Below are positions 1 through 8,793 of a stretch of 63,780 bases of DNA, one piece after another. Where the stretch lies: the NCBI GenBank assembly GCA_014860575.1, contig JACZJK010000036.1, positions 1-63,780 on the forward strand, in the 5' to 3' direction. The stretch's first letter is position 1; each line of letters starts with the position of its first letter. A program made the translations under genes and the position numbers. The notes under the pieces were generated by a model. The model was not told where the DNA came from. It did no database searches and saw only the letters and a list, made by a program, of their open reading frames with translations. The stretch is from Bacteroidales bacterium (GTDB lineage Bacteria > Bacteroidota > Bacteroidia > Bacteroidales > JAAYJT01).

Positions 1-116
1 GAGTTCCCTTTCAAAAGTTCAACTTCATTGTCGCAATATTCCTGTTTGTCAAACTTGTCAACTGTTTGACAGGAAGTCAGAATGAGAACAACTATTATTT
101 GAATCGGAATTTTCAT
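1..116 (-). CDS. Lipoprotein, N-terminal part only (runs off window edge)
   Basis: Reading the minus strand from the ATG at 116 gives an open frame of 38 codons that continues past base 1. The protein begins MKIPIQIIVVLILTSCQ, a short hydrophobic signal with the lipobox L-T-S-C, so it should be a lipid-anchored exported protein. A second Cys follows 12 residues later. Function is unknown because only the N-terminus is present. It lies 15 bp beyond a palindromic attC-like element (131-258) and has the same orientation as the genes to its right, as a further cassette gene would. Confidence 0.6.
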   Translation of the reverse strand, partial: MKIPIQIIVVLILTSCQTVDKFDKQEYCDNEVELLKGN

Positions 117-130
117 TTTTTTAAATGGTG

Positions 131-258
131 GCTAACGGTCGCGTGTATGAGCCGTTGCGTGATTCAAAGCGCTTTATAGTCTAGGTAGCACAAGGTAACC
201 AAGAGTAATACCCACCGCAAACCCGCTACCAGCAATGGCTTATACACGCTGTTATAGC
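131..258. repeat. Long imperfect palindrome, attC-like
   Basis: The arms 141-158 and 232-249 are inverted copies of 18 nt with 2 mismatches. Inner arms GGTAGC (184-189) and GCTACC (225-230) also pair. The outer ends read GCTAAC (131-136) and GTTATAGC (251-258). This layout, with paired long arms, an unpaired middle and TAAC/GTTA outer boxes, is that of integron attC recombination sites, though the outer boxes match the attC consensus only partly. It separates the partial lipoprotein gene from the DUF4386 gene. Confidence 0.5.
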
Positions 259-301
259 CCGTTTTTCTTAATTTTCAATTGTTTGTACTGTTAAAATATC
301 A

Positions 302-925
302 TTACTTTTTAATGTTGTTCTCTATTTTGTCATACGCAGAAACGATTGCTGATGAACTAAATCCTTTAATAAAAAGCCATATTGGGAAAAATAATTCAAA
401 TAAACCTCCTGGAAGATATACCAGCATACCTGCGCCATCATTAATATTAAAAATGCTAAACATATCCAACACAACTCCGAGAAATAACATTATATACCCT
501 ATTATTCCAAGTCCGGACAAATATCGCGGAACAAGTATTGATAGATATAATAAATAAGAAAATATAAGACCTCCCAAGGCAGTGAAAACAAAAATTATCA
601 TTTCGTATTTCCACATAAATTCTAATAGAGATAATAAGTAAATTCCGCCAACGATTATAATTGTACACTCAATAACCCTGAATATAACATATCCAAGAGC
701 TATTCTTTTGTTAAACAGTTTTAATATCGGAAACATTAAAACTCCAATGCCAACAACAGCAACTCCACAAATAATTTCAAGAATAACACCCAGAATTAAT
801 GGGAATTTATTTTGAGTTTCATCAATGAAAAAAGATTGTATCAGGTTACTTCCTATCATAAATGTTAATGTCGAAACCAGAAATAATAGTCCGACAATTA
901 CTGCAATTTTTTTTGTTGATTTCAT
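302..925 (-). CDS. DUF4386-type integral membrane protein
   Basis: This 207-residue protein is almost entirely hydrophobic, with about six membrane segments (residues about 8-30, 42-66, 80-103, 110-132, 140-163 and 172-192). The opening MKSTKKIAVIVGLLFLVSTL and the overall pattern match the DUF4386 family, an inner-membrane family of unknown function. The gene ends 43 bp from the attC-like palindrome at 131-258. Its start is 16 bp from the stop of the upstream oxidoreductase gene, so the two are probably co-transcribed. Family assignment is fairly secure, but no function can be stated. Confidence 0.75.
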   Translation of the reverse strand: MKSTKKIAVIVGLLFLVSTLTFMIGSNLIQSFFIDETQNKFPLILGVILEIICGVAVVGIGVLMFPILKLFNKRIALGYVIFRVIECTIIIVGGIYLLSLLEFMWKYEMIIFVFTALGGLIFSYLLYLSILVPRYLSGLGIIGYIMLFLGVVLDMFSIFNINDGAGMLVYLPGGLFELFFPIWLFIKGFSSSAIVSAYDKIENNIKK

Positions 926-941
926 TCTTTTAATTTTTAAA

Positions 942-1871
942 CTATATGGTAATAATTACATTCCCTTTTTTGTGTCCTTTGTCAACATACCTGTGAGCCT
1001 CTACTATTTGTGCCATAGGGTAACGTTTGTCTATTACTGATCTTAGCTTTCCTGCTTCGCAGAGTTCTTTGAGAAAGATCAGGTCTTCAACCTTCAACTT
1101 AACGCTGCCTGACATAGAAAGAACGTTAAGATAGATTCCGGACTTCACCAGGGATTTTTTACGTTTTGAAGATTTAATCTTGCCTACAGCATCAAAAATA
1201 ATGTCATAAGTCTCACTGCTTTGTGTAAAATCTTCCTGCGTGTAATCAATAACCTTATCGGCTCCCAGTGATTTCACAATTTCCAAATTCGCAGTACTGC
1301 ATACTCCTGTAACTTCCGCCCCAAAGTGCTTTGCAAGCTGTATTGCATAAGTACCAACACTACCGGAAGCTCCATAGATCAATAGCTTATGTCCTTTCTG
1401 AATTTTTGCTTTCCTAAGATAAAGCAAGGCGGTAAATCCACCATTAGATAACGGGGCGGCTTCCTCATAGGTCATATTAGTCGGTTTTTTTGCCATGGCC
1501 CCGTCTTCAGGCAGACAACAATACTCGGCATAACCACCAAATCTCATCTCGGTAGATGCAAAAACGGGATCACCTTTTTTATACAACTTTACATCTTTGC
1601 CCACTGCTTCAATATCTCCGGACAACTCCATTCCCAGTATTTTTTTTCTTGGCCCCGTGAAACCTATCATTATACGCATCATGGGCTTGAAAAAGAAATC
1701 TCTGACAGGTCCTAACCCGGGCTTAAAACTTCGAAGTTTAGTGTCCCCTATGTGTACTGTTGTTGCATGAACTTTTATAAGTACTTCATTATCCTTAGGT
1801 ACTGGTTTTACTACTTCTTTCATCTGAAGAACTTCCGGTGGCCCGTATTTGTTGCAAATAATTGCTTTCAT
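942..1871 (-). CDS. NAD(P)-dependent zinc-type alcohol dehydrogenase / quinone oxidoreductase family
   Basis: Medium-chain dehydrogenase of about 309 residues. The start is taken at the ATG at 1871 ([16 protein letters not shown]), the usual N-terminus of the family. An in-frame ATG at 1934 would add 21 unrelated residues. It has a GroES-like N-terminal half and a Rossmann half with the nucleotide-binding run [16 protein letters not shown]. The catalytic-zinc Cys is not evident (the equivalent segment is HIGDTKLRS), so it probably belongs to the zinc-independent quinone-reductase branch that reduces enones or quinones with NAD(P)H. It is the first gene of the two-gene block bounded by palindromes, with DUF4386 following 16 bp downstream. 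Confidence 0.85.
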   Translation of the reverse strand: MKAIICNKYGPPEVLQMKEVVKPVPKDNEVLIKVHATTVHIGDTKLRSFKPGLGPVRDFFFKPMMRIMIGFTGPRKKILGMELSGDIEAVGKDVKLYKKGDPVFASTEMRFGGYAEYCCLPEDGAMAKKPTNMTYEEAAPLSNGGFTALLYLRKAKIQKGHKLLIYGASGSVGTYAIQLAKHFGAEVTGVCSTANLEIVKSLGADKVIDYTQEDFTQSSETYDIIFDAVGKIKSSKRKKSLVKSGIYLNVLSMSGSVKLKVEDLIFLKELCEAGKLRSVIDKRYPMAQIVEAHRYVDKGHKKGNVIITI

Positions 1872-1988
1872 TTTTCCCATATCATTTAATGTTTTAATTT
1901 GAGTGTTTGCTACATTTGTAATGACGCTCAACATTAATCTAAATCAACTTTATAGTCGTGATCAATTTGTCTGGCAGTTTTTAAAATG

Positions 1989-2087
1989 GGCTATAACTCG
2001 TTTATAGATACGGACTTTCCGTACAAAGCCTCCGCATTTTGGTATGTATTGTACGGTTCATACTGTTTTCTGATTTTTGTTAGATGG
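1989..2087. repeat. Second attC-like element
   Basis: The outer boxes read GGCTATAAC at 1989 and GTTAGATGG ending at 2087. Inner arms CCGTACAA (2019-2026) and TTGTACGG (2049-2056) are perfect inverts. The GGGCTATAAC edge is shared with the element at 131-258 read on the minus strand, and on that strand ATCTAAC fits the attC R'' consensus RYYYAAC exactly. Pairing is shorter than in the first element, so the call is weaker. It lies between the recombinase remnant and the oxidoreductase gene. Confidence 0.35.
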
Positions 2088-2205
2088 TAAAAATACGCTT
2101 ATTCTGTTTCAAAATTAAACACTTTTACAAATCATCAAAAGGCGATTTAATCTTTTTCAGGCTTTTCTCCGAAACATGTGTATAAATCTCAGTTGTCTTG
2201 CTGCT

Positions 2206-2469
2206 TTACCCCGTAGGATAAAAAAAGTTACGTAACCTGTTCTTAATATATATTTTGCCATTTCCTGACTTAAGATACTTCTCTCTTCTTGTTGCATCTT
2301 GCTGGTTGATGCATCCTTCAAAGTATAGTAGCTCTAATGGCACTCGATTTTTGGTTGATGGCACTTTACCCTCATTGTGGAACTGCAATCTTTTCTTCAA
2401 ATCAGAAGTGTACCCTGTATAGAGCAATTCATCATTTTTACTTCTTAATACATAGACATAGAAAAACAT
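2206..2469 (-). CDS. GIY-YIG nuclease family protein (UvrC-like / URI type)
   Basis: An 87-residue single-domain GIY-YIG nuclease. The two beta-strand motifs appear as YVYVL near residue 4 and LYTGYTSDLKKRL near residue 16, with the conserved Arg in the latter. The metal-binding Glu is in the ARREKYLKS-like stretch near residue 61. Such small proteins are nickases or endonucleases, and many are of unknown role. The ATG at 2469 lies inside the inserted element, 26 bp from its right terminus. The last codons (PTG) are formed by the left terminal repeat, and the stop codon TAA (2206-2208) comes from the junction outside it. Confidence 0.9.
   Translation of the reverse strand: MFFYVYVLRSKNDELLYTGYTSDLKKRLQFHNEGKVPSTKNRVPLELLYFEGCINQQDATRREKYLKSGNGKIYIKNRLRNFFYPTG
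2209..2219 (+). repeat. Left terminal inverted repeat of the GIY-YIG element
   Basis: CCCCGTAGGAT pairs with the inverted CCCCGTTGGAT at 2485-2495 with one mismatch. It also encodes the last residues of the nuclease. Confidence 0.75.
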
Positions 2470-2484
2470 ACTACTTCATTTTTA

Positions 2485-2495
2485 ATCCAACGGGG
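2485..2495 (-). repeat. Right terminal inverted repeat of the GIY-YIG element
   Basis: On the minus strand this reads CCCCGTTGGAT and directly follows the interrupted LLGHS codons of the recombinase. Confidence 0.75.
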
Positions 2496-3830
2496 TGAAT
2501 GACCTAATAATTCTTGTATAAACCTGATATCCGTTCCACTTTCAAGCAAATGAGTCGCGTAACTATGCCTTAGCCAGTGCAGCGTGGCAGGCTTCCTTAT
2601 AACTGCTTTTTTCACAGCTGCCCTGAACACTTCCTGCAAACTGGTGGCTGAATACTGTTCTCCAGGCTTTTGCCCCTCAAACAACCAAACCTTTGGCCGG
2701 TAAGCTTTATAATAGCTTCTCAACATCTCAATGACTTTTGCTGAGATTGGCACAAGCCTGTCTTTCCTGCCTTTTGCATTCCGGATCGTTAGCATACCTC
2801 TTTTTGAGTCAACATCGCCTGGCTTTAGGTTCAGCAATTCGCTGCGCCGCAATCCGCAGGCATAAATAAGGCTCAGCATGGTGCGGTGCTTCTGGTTCAC
2901 TGACGCATTTAAAATTAGAGCAACTTCTTCTTTGCTCAAAACATTGGGCAATTTATACTCCCGCCTGGGTCTTTCAAGCTTGTCAATTTCTATCCGGCTC
3001 TTTACAATCTCCCTGAAAAATAACTTAGTGGCATTCACTACCTGGTTCTGAAACGAAAAACTCAAGCCACCGGGGATGATATGGCTATTCACATAGTTTA
3101 CCATATCATCATTGCTTATTTCGGTAAGCGGTTTATGGGAGTTAAATTCAAGAAAACTTTTGATGGAGCCAATATAAGTATTAATAGTGGATGCACTATA
3201 GCGCTTATGCTGCATCCATAACCTGAAATCCTCAACCAGCTTTCCATTTTCCCCGCTTAGAGCCTTTTTCAGATTTAAAGGACTGTCTTTGGTCTGAACC
3301 ACCGGATTCTGATTTTCCCGTTTCAATGCGTTGTAATCAAGATAAGCATGTGGCTTTAGAGCCTCAAAAACAGCACCCAGGTTGAAATCTTCCTTCACAA
3401 TATACCATCGCTGCCTGGAAACGCTCCACCTGGCACATCCCAGGGCTTTTACAATTTGTATCAATTGCTGGTCTTTGGGAAATAGCAGAAAAACTACTTC
3501 CCATTCATGGTGTTTTCCAGGTTCTAATGTGATGGTAGACTTCAAGCTTTCTCGTGTTTGGGGCGTGAAGATGAAATATGCAGCCAATGTATGAAAAAAT
3601 TTGTTTTCCAATCAAAACCTTTTCAGCTTCTTGTTAATACCTGAGAAATGACATTGAGAGTGTGAGAAGGTGGGAAGAGGGGAAGATGGGAATATGAGAA
3701 ACGGAGACTGGGAGAGTGGGAGAAATGGAGTGTTGGAGTGATGGATTTGTTAATTCAAAATTCAAGATTTATGATTCGTAAATCTACAAATAACAACAAT
3801 GTCAAATTTGAAATTTTGGAATTTGAGCTT

Positions 3831-3977
3831 TGAGTCCACTCCGAAAAGTATATCTGCCCCTAAATCTCCTAAAGGGGACTTCCACAAAGTGCTGATTTTT
3901 AGCGTTTCTCCGCCGCGGCGGATCAGGGGTTAAAAACGATAAAAATCAGCAATTTGTGACTTTTTGGAGTGGACTCA
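3831..3977. repeat. Dispersed palindromic repeat, family P1, copy 1
   Basis: Perfect 12-bp terminal inverted repeats TGAGTCCACTCC (3831-3842) and GGAGTGGACTCA (3966-3977). The interior is also self-complementary: a segment with CACAAAGTGCTGATTTTTA near 3893 faces TAAAAATCAGCAATTTGTG near 3938. Related copies lie at 45524-45684, 52838-52880 and 56878-57030. No protein is encoded, so it resembles a MITE or a folded intergenic RNA repeat. Confidence 0.7.
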
Positions 3978-4232
3978 GCTTTGGATTTTAAACTTTAGTT
4001 TGAGTAGTGGAGTGATGGAGTGATGGAGTATTGGAATTTACGACTTCAGATTTACGATTTTAGATTTAGCACGAATGACGCGTTTGGAATTGGGATTTAT
4101 TTTGGATTTTGGATTTTGAACTTTGTGGATGGGGAGAAGTTGGGAATATGAGATAGTGAGAAGAGGAGAAACTGAGAAAATTGGACCGGAAAACGAAAAA
4201 ATTCTCAATTTATCGTGGATCAAACAAGGGAT

Positions 4233-4374
4233 TTCCGGGGACCTCCTAGGGGTCATCTAGGGGTCAACTAGGGGTTTTGCAGGCTTTGCTAACATGTATA
4301 ATGCTGTATATCTGTTGTTTAACAGCCAAAAACAACTGCTAAGTCCCCGGAAAGTCCCTAGCGGGTCCCCGGAA
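4233..4374. repeat. Long inverted repeat with TTCCGGGGAC ends
   Basis: TTCCGGGGAC at 4233-4242 faces two inverted copies GTCCCCGGAA at 4343-4352 and 4365-4374. Just inside the left arm CTAGGGGT is repeated three times (4246-4276). No gene is present inside. It could fold into a large hairpin if transcribed. Confidence 0.55.
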
Positions 4375-4860
4375 ATGAGGTTGGAGGCTTTGACAAATTG
4401 GGGGAGAATGGTTGATTGGTTGATTGGTTAATTGATTGATTGGTTGGAGTAGTGGAGTAATGGAGTAATGGAATGATGGAGTGATGGAGTGACTTGTCCG
4501 CCGAAAGCACGGGCTTGTGGGTTGATAGCGGATGGAATGTGGAAATGTTGTGAATAAGTTTGCTAGGAGCGAGTCCCCCTTGGCGAAGGGGGTTAGGGGG
4601 ATTGACTTTCTAAATCACTGAAGTAATGGAGTATAGTAGTTGATTGGTCAACTGCTCAATTTGTTAATCGGTTAATTGATAGATTGGTTGGATAGTTAAA
4701 TGGTGGATTGGTTAAGACGTTGAGACGTTCAGACGTTCAGAGTCGAACGCCCAACACCGAACCATCACTTTGACCAATTGAGTGACCGTATCATTGAACT
4801 TTGAACCTTGAACCATGAACATTGAACCCGAAACACCGAACGCCAAACGCCAAACAATTC

Positions 4861-7800
4861 TTAATCAACGATCAGCTTTTCGGATGCTGTGCTGCTGCCT
4901 GAAGTAACGCAGATCAGGTAAACGTCACGTTGAGATAAGGTAAAGTCCAGTTTAATCGTATTCTGGTTTGTCGAATTCCTTTGCAACATGAGTTCTCCGG
5001 TCATACTGAATACCTGGATGATTGATTCCGCTTCATAAAGCTTTTCTGAAAGTTCTATAGTGACAATGCCGCTTGCCGGATTGGGAAAAATCTTAAACAA
5101 GCTGGAATTATCAGTTAGTAATTCAGGCTTGCTAATGGCGATTGGTTCTGACAGCAGGATTGAAGCGCGTTGGGTGCAGTAATCTTCAGTTTCGGTGATC
5201 CTGGCGAGCAGATAGCCACCAGCCTCAACTAAAGTTTCTTCGAGCAGGAAAATCTGCTGCCCTGCCACCAGGTTGACAGTTCCGCCGTTCTGGACAAGGA
5301 AATCAGAAACCAATATGGTTTCGGTGGCATCGTAACAAACATCGCTTTCATTGCCGACCGTTTCATGCTCTATGAACCGCTCTATTGGAACATCAGGACC
5401 AACAGGCACGCCTGTAGTTTCAATATCATCAATATCCCAATACCAGCCATAACTGCCGGTAAAATTCCATTTAAACCTCACGTTTTCCTGTCCGGCAACC
5501 TCCGGGATCGCAGCTTGAAAAACAGTGGGATTGGGAGTGGTAGCAATCCATTCTTCAAGTAATACCCAATTTAGCCCGGCATCAATTGTATAATACAACG
5601 AAGCGGATGTGCCGGCATACTCCCTGAAATAATGCACAAAAGAAAGGCTGACTTCTTCGAAACCCGAAAAATCAAAGGCCGGGCTCACAAGATCCGTATT
5701 CTGCGCATTGCCTATACCGAAACCATCGCTGTTCAAAAAGGCATAATAGCCGGTGGTGCCTGTTAATCCTTCGGTGTGCAAACCGAATTCCCAAACCTGG
5801 CCGTTGCCTTCATGATCCACAATTTCCCAGCAGCCTGGAAGCGAAGGCGCTGCATCAAAGTTTTCGGAAAACGAAGGGACAAAGTACATACACATTGTTT
5901 CGAAGGTTTCCGGGCCTCTCCAGATGCTTCGCTCCTCCCCTTCGCAATGCGACCTCACATAAAAATCGTATCCGGTGGAATTGGCAAGTTCACTCACTTG
6001 TAAAAATGTCTCAGTTAAATCAGCTATTAACTGGCCTTCGGTAAGCGGGTCAAAATCTTTTATTCCAATCTTCAAATCCCATACTGTTTCGTCCGAACCT
6101 TGTGTCCAGCTTAAGAGCGCAGAAGTTGGTGTGATGGCAGAGGCCAGCAGGTTAAGCGGCGGACTGCAAACATCAGATGGAGGAAATTCAATGAAATCAA
6201 TCCATGCGCGATCCTGGCCCGTAGATACTGAACCATCTTTTGAGTATGTCCATCTGAAGTTGTTCAAGCCGGGCTGTAAGGCATAGCTTGCTTCGGCCCA
6301 GCCGGCAGCGCCTGACCAGGAACCTTTTTGTACGTCATTGATGTAAAACCTCAGGAAATCATAATCCTCCTCCGATGAAACCTTGTAATAAAACGAAATA
6401 AAGCCGTTGCTTTCAACGTCAAGCGAATACATCATGGACGAGGACTGGGAATGTGAGATATTGCCTGAGCGGGCTGCATATTGCCCGTGCCAGGCATCAT
6501 CATCAGCAATAAACCAGTTTGCATTACCTGAAAAAGTCCATCCCGGTCCAAACACCCCTATTTCGAAACTTTCAGCTTCAGCGGCAGTAAGTTGAAAATT
6601 AAAGACATTGTTTCCGCTTGTAATCTGAACCGTTTCCTGCTGACTATAATAATTGCTTTCACTAACATGGATCGTATAAGTACCTTCATAAACATCTTCA
6701 ATTAAATAATAACCATTGGCATCGGTATAAACTGGATCAACAGGTGCACCCATCAATTCAACTGATGCATTGGCGATGGGCTGGCCGTCGGCAATATCAT
6801 ACACATGGCCGGAGACATTAACAAATTGACTTTCAGCAAGTTCAACGTTCAGCACCGTTTGGCCGCTACTGTTGATGGTTACATTCTGAAAGGTTTGGGG
6901 CAAATAACCAAACAATGAGAAAGTAACTGTATAATTTCCATCGGGAAGCAAACGAAAATAACGGCCAAAATCCTCATTGCTTTTATACGGCTCACGATAT
7001 AAACCTGTATTATCCATGCCTTCAACATACACTTCAGCCATAAGGGGTTCATCGGTGGTAGCGTCAGTTACCAGTCCTGTAAGCGTGGATTGATCAACCC
7101 GCTCAAGCAAAATCAGCGCTGCTTCAAGGTTGTCTTCGCAAATCTGTATAACCTGGCTTTGAGGAGGAATAAACTGGGTAGCCAATTCAATGGTATAGCA
7201 AAATATTCCATGCTCCCCGTAAGCATAATCATCGGTAACGCCTGCTGCCGGATACAGCGCCCAAGAAGGTTGCGGGGTATAGGTTCCTCCATTCAGTTTA
7301 GGAATTGTCTGAGCCATTTGCGTTCCCAGAGCTGCCAGCGCAGTGGCATCGGGGGCAACGGCATTTGAGACATAGCCATAAGGCCAGAGTACAAGCTGAC
7401 TGTAAGTATGATAGGTAATTCCAGCAACAAAATGCCTGTCGAGCATCAGGTCACGCATGGCCTGCACTTCCGGTTCTGAAAATGCAGAAGGTCCGCGGTA
7501 TAACATGCTGGATGGTGTTGCACTTGAACCTTGGCCGCCCCATTCCCAGCCGTAGTTTCGGTTGGGGTCAACACCATCGGGATAGGTGGAGAATGAACCG
7601 GGTGTAAGTTGGCCGTTGCTGTTGTTGTCACGGATGTTTTTGCGCCAGTTCTGATCAATCTGATCAAGCACGATTTTATGGCCGTCAGGATTTACAATGG
7701 GTACAAACCAGATTTCTTTTGTGTTGATGCTGTTGGTGATATCGGGATCGGTCCCGTATTGCTGCAGCAAGTGGTTCAGGATATAAAAAGTTACTTCCGT

Positions 7801-8325
7801 GCTCAGTGGTTCGCGGGCATGGTGAGCGCCCATGTAAAAAACAGCCGGTTTGTCTTCGTCCAGTTCTACATTCGATGAAACCTTCAGCGCCCATATATCG
7901 TGCTGGTAATTCACGTAATTATTGTTTCCGCCATCATAGTATTGCTTGCCACGGCTGTCGCCCAGGTCGTAGAGTTTGCAAATGGCCGGGTAGGTGTTTG
8001 CAATTTGCTGCAATTCAGCCAACGCAACCGGGTAGGTGCGATAACCCGGAATATCGGTCAGAACCGAGAGGTTGCTTAAGATGTCCGATTGGGTTTGAAA
8101 AACACGAAACTCATAACCGATCCTGAGCAGGCGCTGAAATTCTGTACTATCCACAACAATATCAAGGTATTCGCCAGGGTGATAGGAGGCAATGTCATAT
8201 TCGTTTGTGAGGAAAAACTTCAGCGCCTCGCGCGAAGGATTATCGAGCCTAATGACAAGGTTTTCCTGGGCTGTGATCAAAGTGAATAGTGACAAAAAGA
8301 AGAAAAGAATTGTAATTTTTTTCAT
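4861..8325 (-). CDS. Secreted M14 zinc carboxypeptidase, multidomain, with T9SS sorting tail
   Basis: This 1154-residue exported peptidase has a signal peptide at 1-19 and an M14 catalytic domain at about 95-395. Zinc ligands are His169 and Glu172 (HAREP) and His306 (ITYHTYSQ), substrate-side residues lie in DPNRNYGWEWG, and the general base is Glu380 (YTIELA). It is followed by two carboxypeptidase-regulatory beta domains (about 415-580), a MAM-like jelly-roll (about 585-720), a fibronectin-III-like domain (about 725-810), a choice-of-anchor-J-like domain (about 820-985) and a C-terminal KIFPNPASG...IVD type-A sorting domain. The enzyme should trim C-terminal residues from peptides at the cell surface or outside. 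It stands alone in its transcription unit. Confidence 0.93.
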   Translation of the reverse strand: MKKITILFFFLSLFTLITAQENLVIRLDNPSREALKFFLTNEYDIASYHPGEYLDIVVDSTEFQRLLRIGYEFRVFQTQSDILSNLSVLTDIPGYRTYPVALAELQQIANTYPAICKLYDLGDSRGKQYYDGGNNNYVNYQHDIWALKVSSNVELDEDKPAVFYMGAHHAREPLSTEVTFYILNHLLQQYGTDPDITNSINTKEIWFVPIVNPDGHKIVLDQIDQNWRKNIRDNNSNGQLTPGSFSTYPDGVDPNRNYGWEWGGQGSSATPSSMLYRGPSAFSEPEVQAMRDLMLDRHFVAGITYHTYSQLVLWPYGYVSNAVAPDATALAALGTQMAQTIPKLNGGTYTPQPSWALYPAAGVTDDYAYGEHGIFCYTIELATQFIPPQSQVIQICEDNLEAALILLERVDQSTLTGLVTDATTDEPLMAEVYVEGMDNTGLYREPYKSNEDFGRYFRLLPDGNYTVTFSLFGYLPQTFQNVTINSSGQTVLNVELAESQFVNVSGHVYDIADGQPIANASVELMGAPVDPVYTDANGYYLIEDVYEGTYTIHVSESNYYSQQETVQITSGNNVFNFQLTAAEAESFEIGVFGPGWTFSGNANWFIADDDAWHGQYAARSGNISHSQSSSMMYSLDVESNGFISFYYKVSSEEDYDFLRFYINDVQKGSWSGAAGWAEASYALQPGLNNFRWTYSKDGSVSTGQDRAWIDFIEFPPSDVCSPPLNLLASAITPTSALLSWTQGSDETVWDLKIGIKDFDPLTEGQLIADLTETFLQVSELANSTGYDFYVRSHCEGEERSIWRGPETFETMCMYFVPSFSENFDAAPSLPGCWEIVDHEGNGQVWEFGLHTEGLTGTTGYYAFLNSDGFGIGNAQNTDLVSPAFDFSGFEEVSLSFVHYFREYAGTSASLYYTIDAGLNWVLLEEWIATTPNPTVFQAAIPEVAGQENVRFKWNFTGSYGWYWDIDDIETTGVPVGPDVPIERFIEHETVGNESDVCYDATETILVSDFLVQNGGTVNLVAGQQIFLLEETLVEAGGYLLARITETEDYCTQRASILLSEPIAISKPELLTDNSSLFKIFPNPASGIVTIELSEKLYEAESIIQVFSMTGELMLQRNSTNQNTIKLDFTLSQRDVYLICVTSGSSTASEKLIVD

Positions 8326-8527
8326 GGCTTAGAATTTTTGAGTATGGCAAAACACGGCAATGAGAGTGTAAGCTGGAAACGTTTTTAGATTGCAGAGTGT
8401 TGCAGGACTTTATTGCACCTATAATACAAAGATCGTAAACGAATTCATAATGAAATGTTAAAACTCAAATAATAATCCTTGAGGTTCCTGGTAATGTCTG
8501 ACGGATTTTTTTTACCTCAACTAAATA

Positions 8528-8596
8528 TACCACTAAGACACTGAGAACACTAAGATTCACTTAGTGGTTCTTAGTGAACTTAATGGCTCAGTGGTA
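8528..8596. repeat. ACTAAG palindromic repeat, copy 1
   Basis: It begins TACCACTAAGACACT and ends GGCTCAGTGGTA, with a central CACTTAGTGG, so the unit is largely self-complementary. Copies occur at 8794-8865 and, inverted, at 63680-63747. Confidence 0.65.
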
Positions 8597-8671
8597 AACA
8601 ATCTTTTGGCACCGATATCGAATCATCGGTGGTCGGTAAAATAATAACAATACAACCGATCATTTAATTGT

Positions 8672-8791
8672 GAAACCTCTACGAGGCTTTTGTATTAATT
8701 GGTTACTTTTTGCTACAATAATGTATCGCCTACAGCGAATCTACTCGACAGCGAGGCGGGTTCCGCGCGGATACAGTATTGTAGTTTAGCG
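8672..8791 (+). repeat. 120-bp dispersed repeat, copy 1
   Basis: The unit starts GAAACCTCTACGAGG and includes ATAATGTATCGCCTACAGCG and GCGAGGCGGGTTC. The reverse complement of 35210-35334 matches it along its length with a few changes. No reading frame is conserved. Confidence 0.7.
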
Positions 8792-8793
8792 AT

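Larger units (their letters stand above)
2209..2495 (-). mobile_element. 287-bp GIY-YIG insertion element with terminal inverted repeats
   Basis: Left end CCCCGTAGGAT (2209-2219, plus strand) and right end CCCCGTTGGAT (2495 back to 2485, minus strand) are 11-bp terminal inverted repeats with one mismatch, each followed by an A-rich run. The only cargo is the GIY-YIG gene. The flanking codons on the minus strand are TCA before and TAA after, which could be a diverged 3-bp target duplication. Removing 2206-2495 restores an uninterrupted recombinase frame through LLGHS-SSKTTEIYTHVS, which defines the boundaries well. No transposase is present, so the nuclease itself or a helper in trans would have to drive mobility. 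Confidence 0.8.
2125..3611 (-). pseudogene. Tyrosine recombinase (XerC/D type) split by a GIY-YIG element
   Basis: The N-terminal 372 codons (3611 to 2496) encode a phage/Xer-type site-specific recombinase. An extra N-terminal domain of about 110 residues is followed by a SAM-like core-binding domain (about 123-205) and the catalytic domain. Catalytic residues visible are Arg255 (GLRRSELL), Lys280, His345/Arg348 (HWLRHS) and His371 (LLGHS). Reading then passes into the inserted element and stops at 2445 after 16 foreign residues. Beyond the insertion, bases 2205-2125 in the minus strand encode the missing 26-residue tail SSKTTEIYTHVS..., including the nucleophile Tyr (Tyr380 of a restored 398-residue protein), and end with TAA. 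The truncated product cannot cleave DNA by itself. There is no IntI-specific insert between patches II and III, so it is not a classical integron integrase. Confidence 0.93.
3612..4860. other. Gene-free repeat-rich stretch
   Basis: About 1.25 kb with no credible gene. A 72-codon minus-strand frame at 4038-4256 is made of repeat-derived sequence and is discounted. It holds low-complexity G/T-rich runs built on GGAGTGATGGAGT and GGTTGATTGGTTGATT, a 12-bp-ended palindrome (3831-3977), a CTAGGGGTCA triplet inside a long inverted repeat (4233-4374), a CCCCCTT/AAGGGGG hairpin (4575-4592), and A/C-rich runs of the form CGAACGCCAAACGCC before 4860. Confidence 0.7.

Noticed and set aside
2125-3611. 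Classical integron integrase IntI
   Set aside because: The segment between the patch-II and patch-III motifs lacks the extra alpha-helical insert diagnostic of IntI, so it is called a Xer/phage-type recombinase.
4038-4256. 72-codon minus-strand reading frame
   Set aside because: It lies entirely in low-complexity and inverted-repeat DNA, has no domain and no promoter, and its composition follows the repeats.
4575-4592. CCCCCTT/AAGGGGG hairpin as a terminator
   Set aside because: No T-run follows on either strand and no gene ends nearby. It is better seen as part of the repeat tract.
7446-8289. Several frames antisense to or overlapping the M14 peptidase gene
   Set aside because: The peptidase frame has all catalytic motifs, while the others are shadows of its codon usage.
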